This document shows, piece by piece, positions 7,520-16,610 of a stretch of 64,000 bases of DNA (within the stretch, counting starts at the first letter, position 1; each line of letters begins with the position of its first letter). The position numbers were made by a program, and so were the translations under genes. The stretch comes from Pseudomonas fluorescens (lineage in GTDB: Bacteria; Pseudomonadota; Gammaproteobacteria; Pseudomonadales; Pseudomonadaceae), in assembly GCF_040448305.1 (NCBI RefSeq), contig NZ_CP148752.1, forward strand, positions 5,185,501 to 5,249,500, given 5' to 3'. Below the pieces are notes generated by a model, which saw only the letters and a list, made by a program, of their open reading frames with translations, had not been told where the DNA came from and made no database searches.

Positions 7520-10500
7520 ATGAAAAGAATGCTGATTAACGCAACCCAACCCGAAGAGTTGCGTGTTGCACTGGTAGATGGCCAGCGCCTCTACGACCTG
7601 GACATCGAATCCGGTGCACGCGAGCAGAAGAAGGCCAACATCTATAAAGGCCGGATTACTCGCATCGAACCAAGCCTTGAGGCTGCCTTTGTCGATTTCG
7701 GCTCTGAGCGCCACGGCTTCCTGCCCCTCAAAGAAATCTCCCGCGAATACTTCAAGAAAGCCCCGGAAGGTCGCGTCAACATCAAGGACGTCCTGAGCGA
7801 AGGCCAGGAAGTCATCGTTCAGGTCGAAAAAGAAGAACGTGGCAACAAGGGCGCCGCCCTGACCACCTTCATCAGCCTGGCCGGTCGTTACCTGGTGCTG
7901 ATGCCGAACAACCCGCGTGCCGGCGGTATCTCCCGTCGCATCGAAGGCGAAGAGCGCAATGAACTGCGTGAAGCCCTGAACGGCCTGGTTGCCCCGGCTG
8001 ACATGGGCCTGATCGTGCGCACTGCCGGCCTGGGCCGCAGCAGCGAAGAAATGCAGTGGGACCTCGACTACCTGCTGCAACTCTGGACCGCGATCAAGGA
8101 AGCCTCGCTGGATCGTTCCGCGCCGTTCCTGATCTACCAGGAAAGCAACGTGATCATCCGCGCGATCCGCGACTACCTGCGCCAGGACATCGGCGAAGTG
8201 CTGATCGACAGCGTTGAAGCCCAGGACGAAGCCCTGACCTTCATCCGCCAGGTAATGCCGCAGTACGCCAGCAAGATCAAGCTGTACGAAGACAGCGTTC
8301 CGCTGTTCAACCGTTTCCAGATCGAAAGCCAGATCGAAACCGCTTTCCAGCGCGTTGTCGAACTGCCTTCCGGCGGCTCCATCGTTATCGATCCGACCGA
8401 AGCCCTGGTGTCCATCGACATCAACTCGGCGCGCGCCACCAAAGGCAGCGACATCGAAGAAACCGCACTGCAAACCAACCTTGAAGCGGCCGAGGAAATC
8501 GCCCGTCAGTTGCGTCTGCGCGACATCGGCGGCCTGATCGTCATCGACTTCATCGACATGACCCCTGCCAAGAACCAGCGCGCCGTGGAAGAGAAAGTCC
8601 GCGAATGCCTGGAAGCCGACCGCGCTCGCGTGCAAGTCGGTCGCATCTCGCGCTTCGGCCTGCTGGAAATGTCCCGTCAGCGCCTGCGTCCTTCCCTGGG
8701 CGAAAGCAGCGGCATCGTCTGCCCGCGTTGCAACGGCACCGGCATCATCCGCGACGTTGAATCGCTGTCCCTGGCGATCCTGCGCCTGATCGAAGAAGAA
8801 GCCCTGAAAGACCGTACCGCCGAAGTTCGTGCACAAGTGCCGATCCCGGTGGCTGCGTTCCTGCTCAACGAAAAACGCAACTCGATCACCAAGATCGAAC
8901 TGCGCACCCGTGCCCGTATCGTCATCCTGCCGAACGATCACCTCGAAACACCGCACTTCGAAGTGCAGCGCCTGCGTGATGACAGCCCGGAAGCCGCGAC
9001 CAACCAGTCCAGCTACGAAATCGCCGCTGCCGCTGCCGAAGTCGAAGAAGTCCAGCCAGCCGCTGCGACCCGCACCCTGGTTCGCCAGGAAGCGGCGGTC
9101 AAGACGGCCCCGGCCCGCGCCAACGCTCCGGTGCCGACCGAAGTAGCCGCTCCAGCCCCAGCCCCGGTCGCCGTACCGGAGCCAAGCCTGTTCAAAGGCC
9201 TGGTGAAGTCGCTGGTGAGCCTGTTCGCCACCAAGGAAGAGCCTGCCGCTCCGGTTGTGGTTGAAAAACCTGCCGCCGAGCGTCCGGCGCGCAACGAAGA
9301 GCGTCGCAGCGGTCGCCAGCAGAGCCGCAACCGTAACGGTCGCCGCGATGAAGAGCGCAAGCCTCGCGAAGAGCGTGCACCGCGTGAAGAACGCGCACCA
9401 CGTGAGCCACGTGAAGAGCGTCAGCCACGGGAAGTGCGCGAACCGCGCGAGACCCGCGAAGAAACTCCGGCAGTAGCCCGCGAAGAACGCGCACCACGCG
9501 CGCCTCGTGAAGAACGTGCACCGCGCGCTCCGCGTGAAGATCGCAAGCCACGTGGCGAGCGTGAAGAGCGCGTTCGTGAACTGCGCGAACCTCTTGATGC
9601 CGCTCCGGCTGCTCCAGCCGCCGCTGCTACCGCTACGGCTGCTACCGCTGAAGAGCGTCCAGCTCGCCAGCCACGTGAAGAACGCGCTCCACGCCCACCG
9701 CGTGAAGAACGTCAGCCACGTGCCGAACAAGCTGCCGCAGCCGCCACTGAAGAAGAGCTGGTCACCAACGAAGAGCAACTGCAGGAAGACGGTCAGGAAG
9801 GCGCCGAAGGCGATCGTCCACGCCGCCGCTCCCGTGGTCAGCGTCGTCGCAGCAACCGTCGTGAGCGTCAGCGTGACGCCAATGGCAACGTGATCGAAGG
9901 TTCGGAAGAGTCCGAGTCCGGCGAAAACGCCGAAGCGCCAAGCGTTGCCGATCTGGCCGCCGGCCTGGCTGTTACCGCAGCCGTTGCCAGCAGCGTGATC
10001 AGCGCTCCAGCCGAAGCTGAAGCCAACGTGCAAGCTGAACGCGCCACAGCCGCGACTCTGGAAGCAGCTCCGGTTGAAGCGCCAGTCGTTGAAGCAACCA
10101 CACCGGTCGAAATCACCGCCTCGCCGGAAATCGAAGTGGCGCCAGCGCCGGAAGCTCAGCCTGCTGTTGAAGCGGCTGCCGAGCCAGCGCCGGTGGTAGA
10201 AGCACCAGCTATGGCTGCAGAAGCGGTTGTTGAAACCGTGACTGAAACCGTGCGTGAAGTTCGCGAAGAGCAAACCGCATTCAACTGGGTTGCCGAGCCA
10301 GCCGTCGCTGAAGCCGCTGCACCTGCCGCTGAAACCCCAGTGGCTGAAGCCATGGTTTCCGAGCCGGTGGTTGCCGCCGCGGAACCGGCTCCAGCGCCGG
10401 TGGTTGAAGCGCCAGTCGTTGAAGCACCGGTCGTTGCCGAAGCACCTGCTCCGGTAGTCGAAACTGCTCCTGTCAGCGCCCTGACGCCAAGTGGCCGTGC

Positions 10501-10783
10501 GCCTAACGACCCGCGTGAAGTGCGTCGTCGCAAGCGTGAAGCCGAGCGTTTGCAGAAGGAAGCTGAACTGGCTGCCGCTGCGGCTCCAGCTGAAGCGGCT
10601 GTCGCTGCCGAACCTGCACCGGTTGTTGCTGAAGTGGTTGAGGCAGCTCCTGCCCCGGCCGCTGAAGTGGCTGCCGAGCCGGTTGAGTCGGTGATCCACG
10701 AAGCACCGCGCTCCGTTCAGGAAGCGGTAGAGCAACACGAGCAAGCCCAGGAAAAAGAACACGAGCCTAAACCTCTCGTCTGA
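7520..10783 (+). CDS. rne: ribonuclease E
   Basis: Essential endoribonuclease for mRNA decay and rRNA/tRNA processing and scaffold of the degradosome. The protein has 1087 residues. The catalytic half shows an S1 domain (about 37-120), the magnesium-binding Asp residues in VSIDINSA (about 300) and LIVIDFID (about 343), and the Zn-link CPRC near 401-404. The C-terminal half (about 510-1087) is disordered: an Arg/Glu/Pro-rich tract of repeated REERAPR-like units (about 610-740), an RRRSRGQRRRS basic patch near 775, then long Ala-Pro-Val-Glu repeats. A GLVKSLVSLF segment near 558-567 resembles the membrane-binding amphipathic helix. Start MKRMLINATQPEELRV is conserved; the in-frame codons upstream are not. 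Confidence 0.97.
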   Translation: MKRMLINATQPEELRVALVDGQRLYDLDIESGAREQKKANIYKGRITRIEPSLEAAFVDFGSERHGFLPLKEISREYFKKAPEGRVNIKDVLSEGQEVIVQVEKEERGNKGAALTTFISLAGRYLVLMPNNPRAGGISRRIEGEERNELREALNGLVAPADMGLIVRTAGLGRSSEEMQWDLDYLLQLWTAIKEASLDRSAPFLIYQESNVIIRAIRDYLRQDIGEVLIDSVEAQDEALTFIRQVMPQYASKIKLYEDSVPLFNRFQIESQIETAFQRVVELPSGGSIVIDPTEALVSIDINSARATKGSDIEETALQTNLEAAEEIARQLRLRDIGGLIVIDFIDMTPAKNQRAVEEKVRECLEADRARVQVGRISRFGLLEMSRQRLRPSLGESSGIVCPRCNGTGIIRDVESLSLAILRLIEEEALKDRTAEVRAQVPIPVAAFLLNEKRNSITKIELRTRARIVILPNDHLETPHFEVQRLRDDSPEAATNQSSYEIAAAAAEVEEVQPAAATRTLVRQEAAVKTAPARANAPVPTEVAAPAPAPVAVPEPSLFKGLVKSLVSLFATKEEPAAPVVVEKPAAERPARNEERRSGRQQSRNRNGRRDEERKPREERAPREERAPREPREERQPREVREPRETREETPAVAREERAPRAPREERAPRAPREDRKPRGEREERVRELREPLDAAPAAPAAAATATAATAEERPARQPREERAPRPPREERQPRAEQAAAAATEEELVTNEEQLQEDGQEGAEGDRPRRRSRGQRRRSNRRERQRDANGNVIEGSEESESGENAEAPSVADLAAGLAVTAAVASSVISAPAEAEANVQAERATAATLEAAPVEAPVVEATTPVEITASPEIEVAPAPEAQPAVEAAAEPAPVVEAPAMAAEAVVETVTETVREVREEQTAFNWVAEPAVAEAAAPAAETPVAEAMVSEPVVAAAEPAPAPVVEAPVVEAPVVAEAPAPVVETAPVSALTPSGRAPNDPREVRRRKREAERLQKEAELAAAAAPAEAAVAAEPAPVVAEVVEAAPAPAAEVAAEPVESVIHEAPRSVQEAVEQHEQAQEKEHEPKPLV

Positions 10784-10798
10784 TTCCATCGGCCACTA

Positions 10799-10836
10799 AA
10801 AAGCCCCGCCTGGTGATCCCAGGCGGGGCTTTTTTT
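10799..10836 (+). terminator. rne intrinsic terminator
   Basis: AGCCCCGCCTGG and CCAGGCGGGGCT form a 12-bp GC-rich stem around a short TGATC loop, followed by seven T. It starts about 16 bases after the rne stop. Confidence 0.92.
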
Positions 10837-10861
10837 ATATCCGGAATTCACAGCAATCCCT

Positions 10862-10951
10862 TGTAGGAGCGAGCCTGCTCGCGATAGCGGTGGATCAGAT
10901 TGCATCTCTGCTGGATGGCAGATCGCTATCGCGAGCAGGCTCGCTCCCACA
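10862..10951. repeat. REPIN (two inverted REP sequences)
   Basis: A left arm TGTAGGAGCGAGCCTGCTCG, continuing into CGATAGCGG, and an inverted right arm ending GGCTCGCTCCCACA flank about 35 bases. The REP unit is the Pseudomonas GTGGGAGCGAGC type. The arms differ at one outer base (TAGG versus TGGG). Confidence 0.9.
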
Positions 10952-10975
10952 GGGGGTTCAGGTTGATCTGAAAAT

Positions 10976-11572
10976 CTATGCGGGGCTAAAGATCAATGCC
11001 TGCGGCACATCCACATCCCACAACACACCGGGATCCGCCACTGCCACCTCAACCACCCGCCCTTGGGCAAACAGCGGTTTGGCACCGCGATCCCCCGACA
11101 ACGCCATCAACCCCGCAGCGAAGTCCCGCCCGAACCCGACCGGATGCCCATACTCGCCGTCCTGCACGGGCACGCTGATAATGTCATCGCCAATACCCGC
11201 CACCACTTGCTCGATACTGGATGGCAGGATGAACGGCATATCCCCCAGCACCATCAACCAACCATCGAGTTGCTTGCAGGCAACGACTCCCGCGGCAATG
11301 CTGTCGCCCATTCCCGTCGATTCGATCAGTACAATCTCGCAGCCATAGGCCTGAGCCATGCGAATCACTTGCGGGCGGTCAGCAGTGGTCACCAGTACGC
11401 GTTTGTCCAGCGCCACCGGCAGATTGACCAACGTGTGCTCGATGACGGACCGCACCACGCCGTCACGCCCGGTGCAATCGGCCACCAATTTATCCTTTTC
11501 GGCACCCGCCTCCTGGCGAAAGCGGCTGCCCTGCCCCGCCGCCAGTACGACGACGCCAATGGACTCGCTCAT
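10976..11572 (-). CDS. mocA: MocA-like molybdenum cofactor nucleotidyltransferase
   Basis: Nucleotidyltransferase of the MobA/MocA group that probably converts the molybdopterin cofactor to the cytosine dinucleotide form used by xanthine-oxidase-family enzymes. The 198-residue protein begins with VVLAAGQGSRFRQ, the nucleotide-binding loop (residues 8-20), and has a later Lys (KDKL) and the metal-binding segment LGDMPFI near residues 107-113, then HPVGFGRDF. It overlaps the XdhC-like gene by 4 bases (ATGA), the last gene of a molybdoenzyme operon, which supports the cofactor role. Guanylyl transfer (MobA) is less likely in this context. Confidence 0.85.
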   Translation of the reverse strand: MSESIGVVVLAAGQGSRFRQEAGAEKDKLVADCTGRDGVVRSVIEHTLVNLPVALDKRVLVTTADRPQVIRMAQAYGCEIVLIESTGMGDSIAAGVVACKQLDGWLMVLGDMPFILPSSIEQVVAGIGDDIISVPVQDGEYGHPVGFGRDFAAGLMALSGDRGAKPLFAQGRVVEVAVADPGVLWDVDVPQALIFSPA

Positions 11573-12552
11573 ACGCTCTCCCGCACGGCTTTCTTCTGCT
11601 TCAGTTCGACGCCATTTTTGACCGCCACGATTTCCGCCATGAGCGACAAGGCAATTTCCGCAGGACTATGACTGCCAATGTGCAAACCGATCGGACCATG
11701 CAAGCGGTCAATCGCCGATTGCGACAACCCCAGTTGAGCCAGGTTTTCCCGGCGCTTCTGGCTGTTGACCCGCGAGCCCAGCGCCCCGACGTAAAAAGCC
11801 CTGGAATCCAGGGCCGTGAGCAGCGCCATGTCGTCCAGACGCGGATCATGGGTCAAGGCCACGATGGCCGTGCGTTCATCGGTCTGGATGTTCAATACCG
11901 CCTCATCCGGCATGCCCGAAACGAATCGTCCGTGCTGCTCCTCCCAGCCATAGACAAACTCGGTACGCGGATCGCAAATCAACACCTCGAAATCCAGCAA
12001 CCGGGCCATTTCCGCCACATAACGTGACAGCTGCCCCGCGCCGATCAGCAGCAAGCGCCAGCGCGGGCCATAGATCGCCCGCAAGGTCTGTCCGTCGAAT
12101 GCCAACACGTCAGCTTTACTGGCCGGCAGCAAAAGTACTTTGCCAGTGGCCAGATTCAGTTCGCGCGCAACGATTTCATGGGCCTCGCAACGCGCGAGCA
12201 ATGGCTCGACCCAATCCCCATCGTCGATACGCTCCTCGGTCAAGCGCAAGGTACCGCCGCAGGGCAAGCCGAAACGTGCGGCTTCCTCGCGGGTCACGCC
12301 GTAGGTGATCAATTGCACCGGCGGCCCGTCAAGCGCTAGGCGTCCGTCGTGCAGCCGGGCGATCAAGTCATCTTCGACACACCCGCCGGAAACCGAACCA
12401 ATCACCATGCCGTCTTCGCGCAAGGCGAGCATGGCGCCGGGTGCCCGGGGCGCAGTGCCCCAGGTTTCGACCACGCTGTACAACACCACCCGCTGACCGG
12501 CGCGATGCCATTGCAACACACTGCGCAGGACGTTCAGATCGGCGCTGTCCAT
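11569..12552 (-). CDS. XdhC/CoxI family molybdoenzyme maturation factor
   Basis: Cytosolic factor that binds the molybdenum cofactor, helps its sulfuration and inserts it into a xanthine-dehydrogenase-family enzyme. The protein has 327 residues from MDSADLNVLRSVLQWH. An N-terminal XdhC_CoxI domain contains VETWGTAPRAPGAML and the SGGCVEDD motif; a C-terminal Rossmann region contains LLIGAGQLSRYVAEMA and CDPRTEF. The ATG at 12552 shares one base with the stop of the large subunit (TGATG), and its stop overlaps mocA. Such coupling indicates a dedicated maturation role for the adjacent enzyme. Confidence 0.92.
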   Translation of the reverse strand: MDSADLNVLRSVLQWHRAGQRVVLYSVVETWGTAPRAPGAMLALREDGMVIGSVSGGCVEDDLIARLHDGRLALDGPPVQLITYGVTREEAARFGLPCGGTLRLTEERIDDGDWVEPLLARCEAHEIVARELNLATGKVLLLPASKADVLAFDGQTLRAIYGPRWRLLLIGAGQLSRYVAEMARLLDFEVLICDPRTEFVYGWEEQHGRFVSGMPDEAVLNIQTDERTAIVALTHDPRLDDMALLTALDSRAFYVGALGSRVNSQKRRENLAQLGLSQSAIDRLHGPIGLHIGSHSPAEIALSLMAEIVAVKNGVELKQKKAVRESV

Positions 12553-14882
12553 CAGGCGCCGGCCTTTTGCCAGCCCGACAGCTGATAACGAACCGGCAGG
12601 TTGCGGATGCGTTTGCCGGTGGCCGCAAAGATCGCATTGCACAGTGCTGGCGCAATCGGTGGCACGCCTGGTTCACCCACACCGCCCAACGGGACGTTGC
12701 CCGGCGGCGTCACCAGATGCACCGCCACTTCTTTCGGTGCCAGGGACATGCGCGCCACCTCGTACATGTGGAAGTTATCCTGCTGGACCTTGCCGTCCTT
12801 GAAGCTGATTTCCCCCAGCACCGCATTACCCAGGCCCATGACGCAGGCACCCTCGAATTGCGCGCGAATGCGCTCGGGGTTGATCTGTGGTCCGCAGTCG
12901 ACGGCGATGTCGGCCTTGTGCACCACCAGTGTGCCATCATCTTTCACCTCCACCTCGATCACCGCCGCCACATACGTCACGAAGCTGTAATGCACCGCCA
13001 GTCCCAGGCCGCGCCCCTTGGGCAACTCACGCCCCCAACCGGCGGCTTTGGCGGCGGTCTCCAGTACCGTGCGCAGGCGCGCGGTGTCGATCGGATAACG
13101 CTCGGGGGATTCGCCGTAGTTCCACTCTTCACTCAAGGTGCGCGGATCGATCTGACGATCCGGGCCGAGCAATCTGATCTGGTACTTGAGTGGGTCCTGC
13201 CCGGCCTTGTGCGCCAGTTCATCGATAAAACTCTGGATCGCGAAGCCATGGGGAATATTCGACACCGAGCGATACCAACCCACCCGGGTATGCACCGTGG
13301 CCTCGGGGTTCTCCAGGCGAATGTTGGGGATCGCATAGGCCATGTTGGTGAACCCCATGCCCAGTTCGAACGCCGCCTCATGGTTCATGCCCGGCGCAAA
13401 CAACGCGGTGATGCTCGGCGCCACCGTACGGTGCAACCAGCCGGACGGCAGGCCATCCTTGTTCAGGCTGGCCTTGAGGTATTCGGCCGACACGGTGTGG
13501 AAGTAGGAACAGTGGATGTCGTCTTCGCGGGTCCATTGCACCTGCACCGCTTTGCCTGGGAATTCTTTGGCGAGGATGGCGGCTTCGATGATGAAGTCAG
13601 GCTTGGACTTGCGCCCGAATCCGCCCCCCAGCAAGGTCACGTTGAACGTGACCTTGTCGAACGGCAGGCCCAGGCGCTCACCGATCCGTTCCCGAGAGAC
13701 CTGCGGTGCCTGGCTTGGCCCCCAGGCTTCACACGCACCGTCCTTGAACCGCGCAATGGCGACCATCGGCTCCATCGGCGACTGTGACAGATGCGGCAAA
13801 TAGTAGGAGGCTTCCAGGGTGCTATCGGCGCTGTCCATGGCCTTTTCGAGGTTGCCGGTATTGCGCACCACCTTGCCGGGCTTGAGCGAGGCGGCTTCGA
13901 GTTCCTTGCGATAGGCGATCGAATCGTAGCTGGCGTTGGGGCCGTCGTCCCACTCGATTTTCAGTGCCTCGCGCCCTTTGATCGCCGCCCAGGTATTGCT
14001 CGCCACCACGGCGATGCCGCCCAGAGGTTGGAACTCAGAGGGCAACGGACGGCTTTCGATCTGTACCACTTTGACCACGCCGGGGACTTTCATCGCCGCG
14101 CTGCCATCGAAGCTTTTGACTTTGCCGCCATACACCGTGGGCCGCGCAATGGTCGCGTACAGCATGCCGTCGAAATGCACGTCGGCGCCGTACACCGCAC
14201 GACCGTTGACGATGTCTTCACCGTCGATGGCCTTGGTGCCTTCCTTGCCGATGTAACGGAACTCAGAGGGTTGCTTGAGCTTCAGGCTGTCGCGGGCCGG
14301 AACCGGCAACGCACTTGCGGCGGAGGCCAGGGCGCCATATCCGAGTTCGCGGCCAGAAGGCTCATGGATGACCTTGTGCAGTTGCGCGTGACACTCACCG
14401 ACCGGCACTTTCCATTGTGCGGCCGCAGCCTGTTCGAGCATGGTCCGCGCGGCGGCACCGCAACGGCGCATCGGCTCATACCAGTGACGCATGCTGCGCG
14501 AGCCGTCGGTGTCCTGGTTGCCGAAGCGCACCTCATCGCCGGGGGCCTGCTGCACCTTGACCATCGCCCAGTCGGCTTCCAGTTCATCGGCCACCACCAT
14601 GGTCAAGCTGGTGCGCACGCCCTGGCCCATCTCCGAGCGGTTGCAGATCACGGTCACCGTGCCATCGGCGGCGATGCTCACATAGACTTTCGGATCGTCG
14701 ACCCAGCCGTGGGGCATGCCGTCGGCGCCGAACTTCTTGTCTTTTTCTCCGGCAAAAGCGTCTTGCCAGCCCCAACTCGCCGCCAATACCAGCGCACTGG
14801 TGGCACCCACCCCTTTCAGGAAGCCACGGCGACTGAGCTGGCTCAGATTGCTCAGGGCGAAATCATTCGGTAACTGGCTCAT
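12552..14882 (-). CDS. molybdopterin-binding large subunit of an IorB-like oxidoreductase (xanthine oxidase family)
   Basis: Catalytic subunit of a two-subunit molybdenum hydroxylase resembling isoquinoline 1-oxidoreductase beta subunit or membrane-associated aldehyde dehydrogenases. It has 776 residues from MSQLPNDFALSNL. The N-terminus has a twin-arginine signal SRRGFLKGVGATSALVLAAS (about residues 16-36), so it is exported folded. Further motifs are GGGFGRKSKPD (near 400), the repeated molybdopterin-binding segments, and GGVGEPGVPP near the C-terminus with the putative active-site Glu. It overlaps the Fe-S gene by 4 bases (ATGA). The upstream in-frame extension runs through the Fe-S gene and is not used. 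Substrate unknown. Confidence 0.92.
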   Translation of the reverse strand: MSQLPNDFALSNLSQLSRRGFLKGVGATSALVLAASWGWQDAFAGEKDKKFGADGMPHGWVDDPKVYVSIAADGTVTVICNRSEMGQGVRTSLTMVVADELEADWAMVKVQQAPGDEVRFGNQDTDGSRSMRHWYEPMRRCGAAARTMLEQAAAAQWKVPVGECHAQLHKVIHEPSGRELGYGALASAASALPVPARDSLKLKQPSEFRYIGKEGTKAIDGEDIVNGRAVYGADVHFDGMLYATIARPTVYGGKVKSFDGSAAMKVPGVVKVVQIESRPLPSEFQPLGGIAVVASNTWAAIKGREALKIEWDDGPNASYDSIAYRKELEAASLKPGKVVRNTGNLEKAMDSADSTLEASYYLPHLSQSPMEPMVAIARFKDGACEAWGPSQAPQVSRERIGERLGLPFDKVTFNVTLLGGGFGRKSKPDFIIEAAILAKEFPGKAVQVQWTREDDIHCSYFHTVSAEYLKASLNKDGLPSGWLHRTVAPSITALFAPGMNHEAAFELGMGFTNMAYAIPNIRLENPEATVHTRVGWYRSVSNIPHGFAIQSFIDELAHKAGQDPLKYQIRLLGPDRQIDPRTLSEEWNYGESPERYPIDTARLRTVLETAAKAAGWGRELPKGRGLGLAVHYSFVTYVAAVIEVEVKDDGTLVVHKADIAVDCGPQINPERIRAQFEGACVMGLGNAVLGEISFKDGKVQQDNFHMYEVARMSLAPKEVAVHLVTPPGNVPLGGVGEPGVPPIAPALCNAIFAATGKRIRNLPVRYQLSGWQKAGA

Positions 14883-15349
14883 GCCTTGGCCTCCTTCAGG
14901 TGAGTGGAGGCCTGGCGGATCGCGGTCTTGATGCGGTTGTAGGTGCCGCAGCGGCAGATGTTGCCAACCATGGCTTCTTCGATCTGCTCGTCGCTCGGGT
15001 TCGGATTGGTCTTGAGCAGCGCCGTCGCGGACATGATTTGCCCGCCCTGGCAGAAGCCACACTGGGCCACTGCCGTGTCGAGCCAGGCTTGCTGCACGAC
15101 TTTGCCGATCGGGTCGGCGTGCAAGTTGTCGATGGTGCTGACATTCTGCCCGACGACTGAACCGATGGGCGTGATGCAACTGCGTGCCGGAGCCCCTTCG
15201 ATATGAATGGTGCAGGCCCCGCACAGGCCCATGCCGCAGCCGAATTTGGTGCCGCTGTAACCGGCCACGTCGCGGATCGCCCAGAGCAGCGGCATGTCCT
15301 CGGTGACGTCGAGTTGATGGTCTTGACCATTGAGTTTCAGGGTAATCAT
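14879..15349 (-). CDS. [2Fe-2S] iron-sulfur small subunit of the molybdenum hydroxylase (IorA-like)
   Basis: Electron-transfer subunit of 156 residues with two [2Fe-2S] clusters. The plant-type cluster motif is CGMGLCGAC (about residues 38-46) with a further Cys in RSCITP, and the C-terminal cluster uses QCGFCQGGQ (near 97) and ICRCGTY (near 132). It has no signal peptide, so it probably travels through the Tat pore with the large subunit. An in-frame GTG at 15355 is an alternative start. First gene of the four-gene cassette; no clear promoter consensus upstream. Confidence 0.93.
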   Translation of the reverse strand: MITLKLNGQDHQLDVTEDMPLLWAIRDVAGYSGTKFGCGMGLCGACTIHIEGAPARSCITPIGSVVGQNVSTIDNLHADPIGKVVQQAWLDTAVAQCGFCQGGQIMSATALLKTNPNPSDEQIEEAMVGNICRCGTYNRIKTAIRQASTHLKEAKA

Positions 15350-15530
15350 GGGCACGCCCGCATAGGTCTTGAGTTATGGGGTCGAGCAATCTGCCGCTGG
15401 ATCTCGGTGGGTCGCACGCAGATCGACTCAGGCTAATGGGCTCTCTTGTGCGGACGCAAAGGGTCTGCACCGGGCCTTTGGTGGAGCAAGAGTGTGCATC
15501 GTTAGCTGACTAAGTTAACCGAGCATTAAC

Positions 15531-15570
15531 AAAAAAGCCCTGCACATTAAACATCGTGCAGGGCTTTTTG
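15531..15570. terminator. intrinsic terminator downstream of murB
   Basis: AAAAGCCCTGCAC and GTGCAGGGCTTTT form a 13-bp stem around a 10-base AT-rich loop. On the minus strand it ends the murB operon; on the plus strand it would also stop transcription. Confidence 0.9.
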
Positions 15571-15590
15571 ATCCGCCTTGAAAGCTTAGC

Positions 15591-16610
15591 TCAATACCGG
15601 TTCGGCTCCATTTCCAGATCGACATGGAAACGCTCGAAAATGTCTTTCTGGATGCGCTGCGCCAGGTTCAGCAGTTGCAGGCCCGTCGCGCCGCCATAGT
15701 TGACCAGCACCAGTGCCTGCAATTTATGCACGCCAGCGTCAGCCTCACGGAAACCCTTCCACCCTGCCCGCTCGATCAACCAACCGGCGGCCAGCTTCAT
15801 CTGCCCATTGGGTTGCGCATAGGCCACCAGGTCCGGGTATTCGCTCTTGAGCCGTGCAGCCAGCGCCGTCGACACCAAAGGGTTCTTGAAGAAGCTGCCG
15901 GCATTGCCGAGTACGGCCGGGTCCGGGAGTTTTTCATTGCGGATGCTGCAAATGGCCTGGCTGACATCGCTGGCGGTCGGATGCTCGATGCCTTGTTCGG
16001 TCAGGCGCTGACGCACCGGGCCGTATTCCAGGTGCAGATGCGCGGCGCGGTCGAGGGCGAAACGCACACGCAGGATCAACCAACGCCCCGGCTCCTGCTT
16101 GAACAGGCTGTCGCGGTAAGCGAAGTTGCACTCTTGCAATGTGAAGTCGCGCAGTTCGCCGGTCTGGCGATCGAGGGCGGTCAGGCCGGCGAACACGTCC
16201 TTGATCTCGACCCCATAGGCGCCGATGTTCTGCATTGGTGCCGCACCGACGGTGCCGGGAATCAGGCTGAGGTTTTCCAGGCCGGACAGTCCCTGGGACA
16301 GTGTGTGTTGCACAAAGGGATGCCAGGGCTCACCGGCCTCGGCCTCGATCACCACTTTGCTGCCGTCATCGCTCAGCACGCGAGTCCCGCGGGTGGCCAT
16401 GCGCAGCACCAGCGAATCGATGTCCGCCGTCAGCAGCAGGTTGCTGCCGCCGCCAATCACCAGCACCGGCACCTCGTGTTCCAGCCCATAGGCCAGTGCT
16501 TCTCGCACATCGGCGTCGCTATGGGCCTCGGCAAACAACCGGGCCTGGACATCCACACCAAAGCTGTTGAACGGCTTGAGCGAAACCTGCGATTGAATCT
16601 GCAAACTCAT
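15591..16610 (-). CDS. murB: UDP-N-acetylenolpyruvoylglucosamine reductase MurB
   Basis: FAD/NADPH enzyme of peptidoglycan precursor synthesis that reduces UDP-GlcNAc-enolpyruvate to UDP-MurNAc. The 339-residue protein has the FAD-binding VLVIGGGSNLLL (about residues 49-60), GTVGAAPMQNIGAYGVEI (about 118-135), and GNAGSFFKNP with the catalytic Ser near 235. It is the long type I form. Its ATG overlaps the stop of the phosphatase gene by 4 bases; last gene of the envelope operon. Confidence 0.97.
   Translation of the reverse strand: MSLQIQSQVSLKPFNSFGVDVQARLFAEAHSDADVREALAYGLEHEVPVLVIGGGSNLLLTADIDSLVLRMATRGTRVLSDDGSKVVIEAEAGEPWHPFVQHTLSQGLSGLENLSLIPGTVGAAPMQNIGAYGVEIKDVFAGLTALDRQTGELRDFTLQECNFAYRDSLFKQEPGRWLILRVRFALDRAAHLHLEYGPVRQRLTEQGIEHPTASDVSQAICSIRNEKLPDPAVLGNAGSFFKNPLVSTALAARLKSEYPDLVAYAQPNGQMKLAAGWLIERAGWKGFREADAGVHKLQALVLVNYGGATGLQLLNLAQRIQKDIFERFHVDLEMEPNRY

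Noticed and set aside
7304..10789. Open frame of 1161 codons on the strand opposite rne
   Set aside because: It is an artefact of rne's high GC and codon bias; the translation is rich in Phe, Gly and Ser with no domain, and rne is unmistakable on the plus strand.
14883..15470. N-terminal extension of the molybdoenzyme large subunit
   Set aside because: It runs through the overlapping Fe-S gene in another frame; the Tat signal starts right after ATG 14882.
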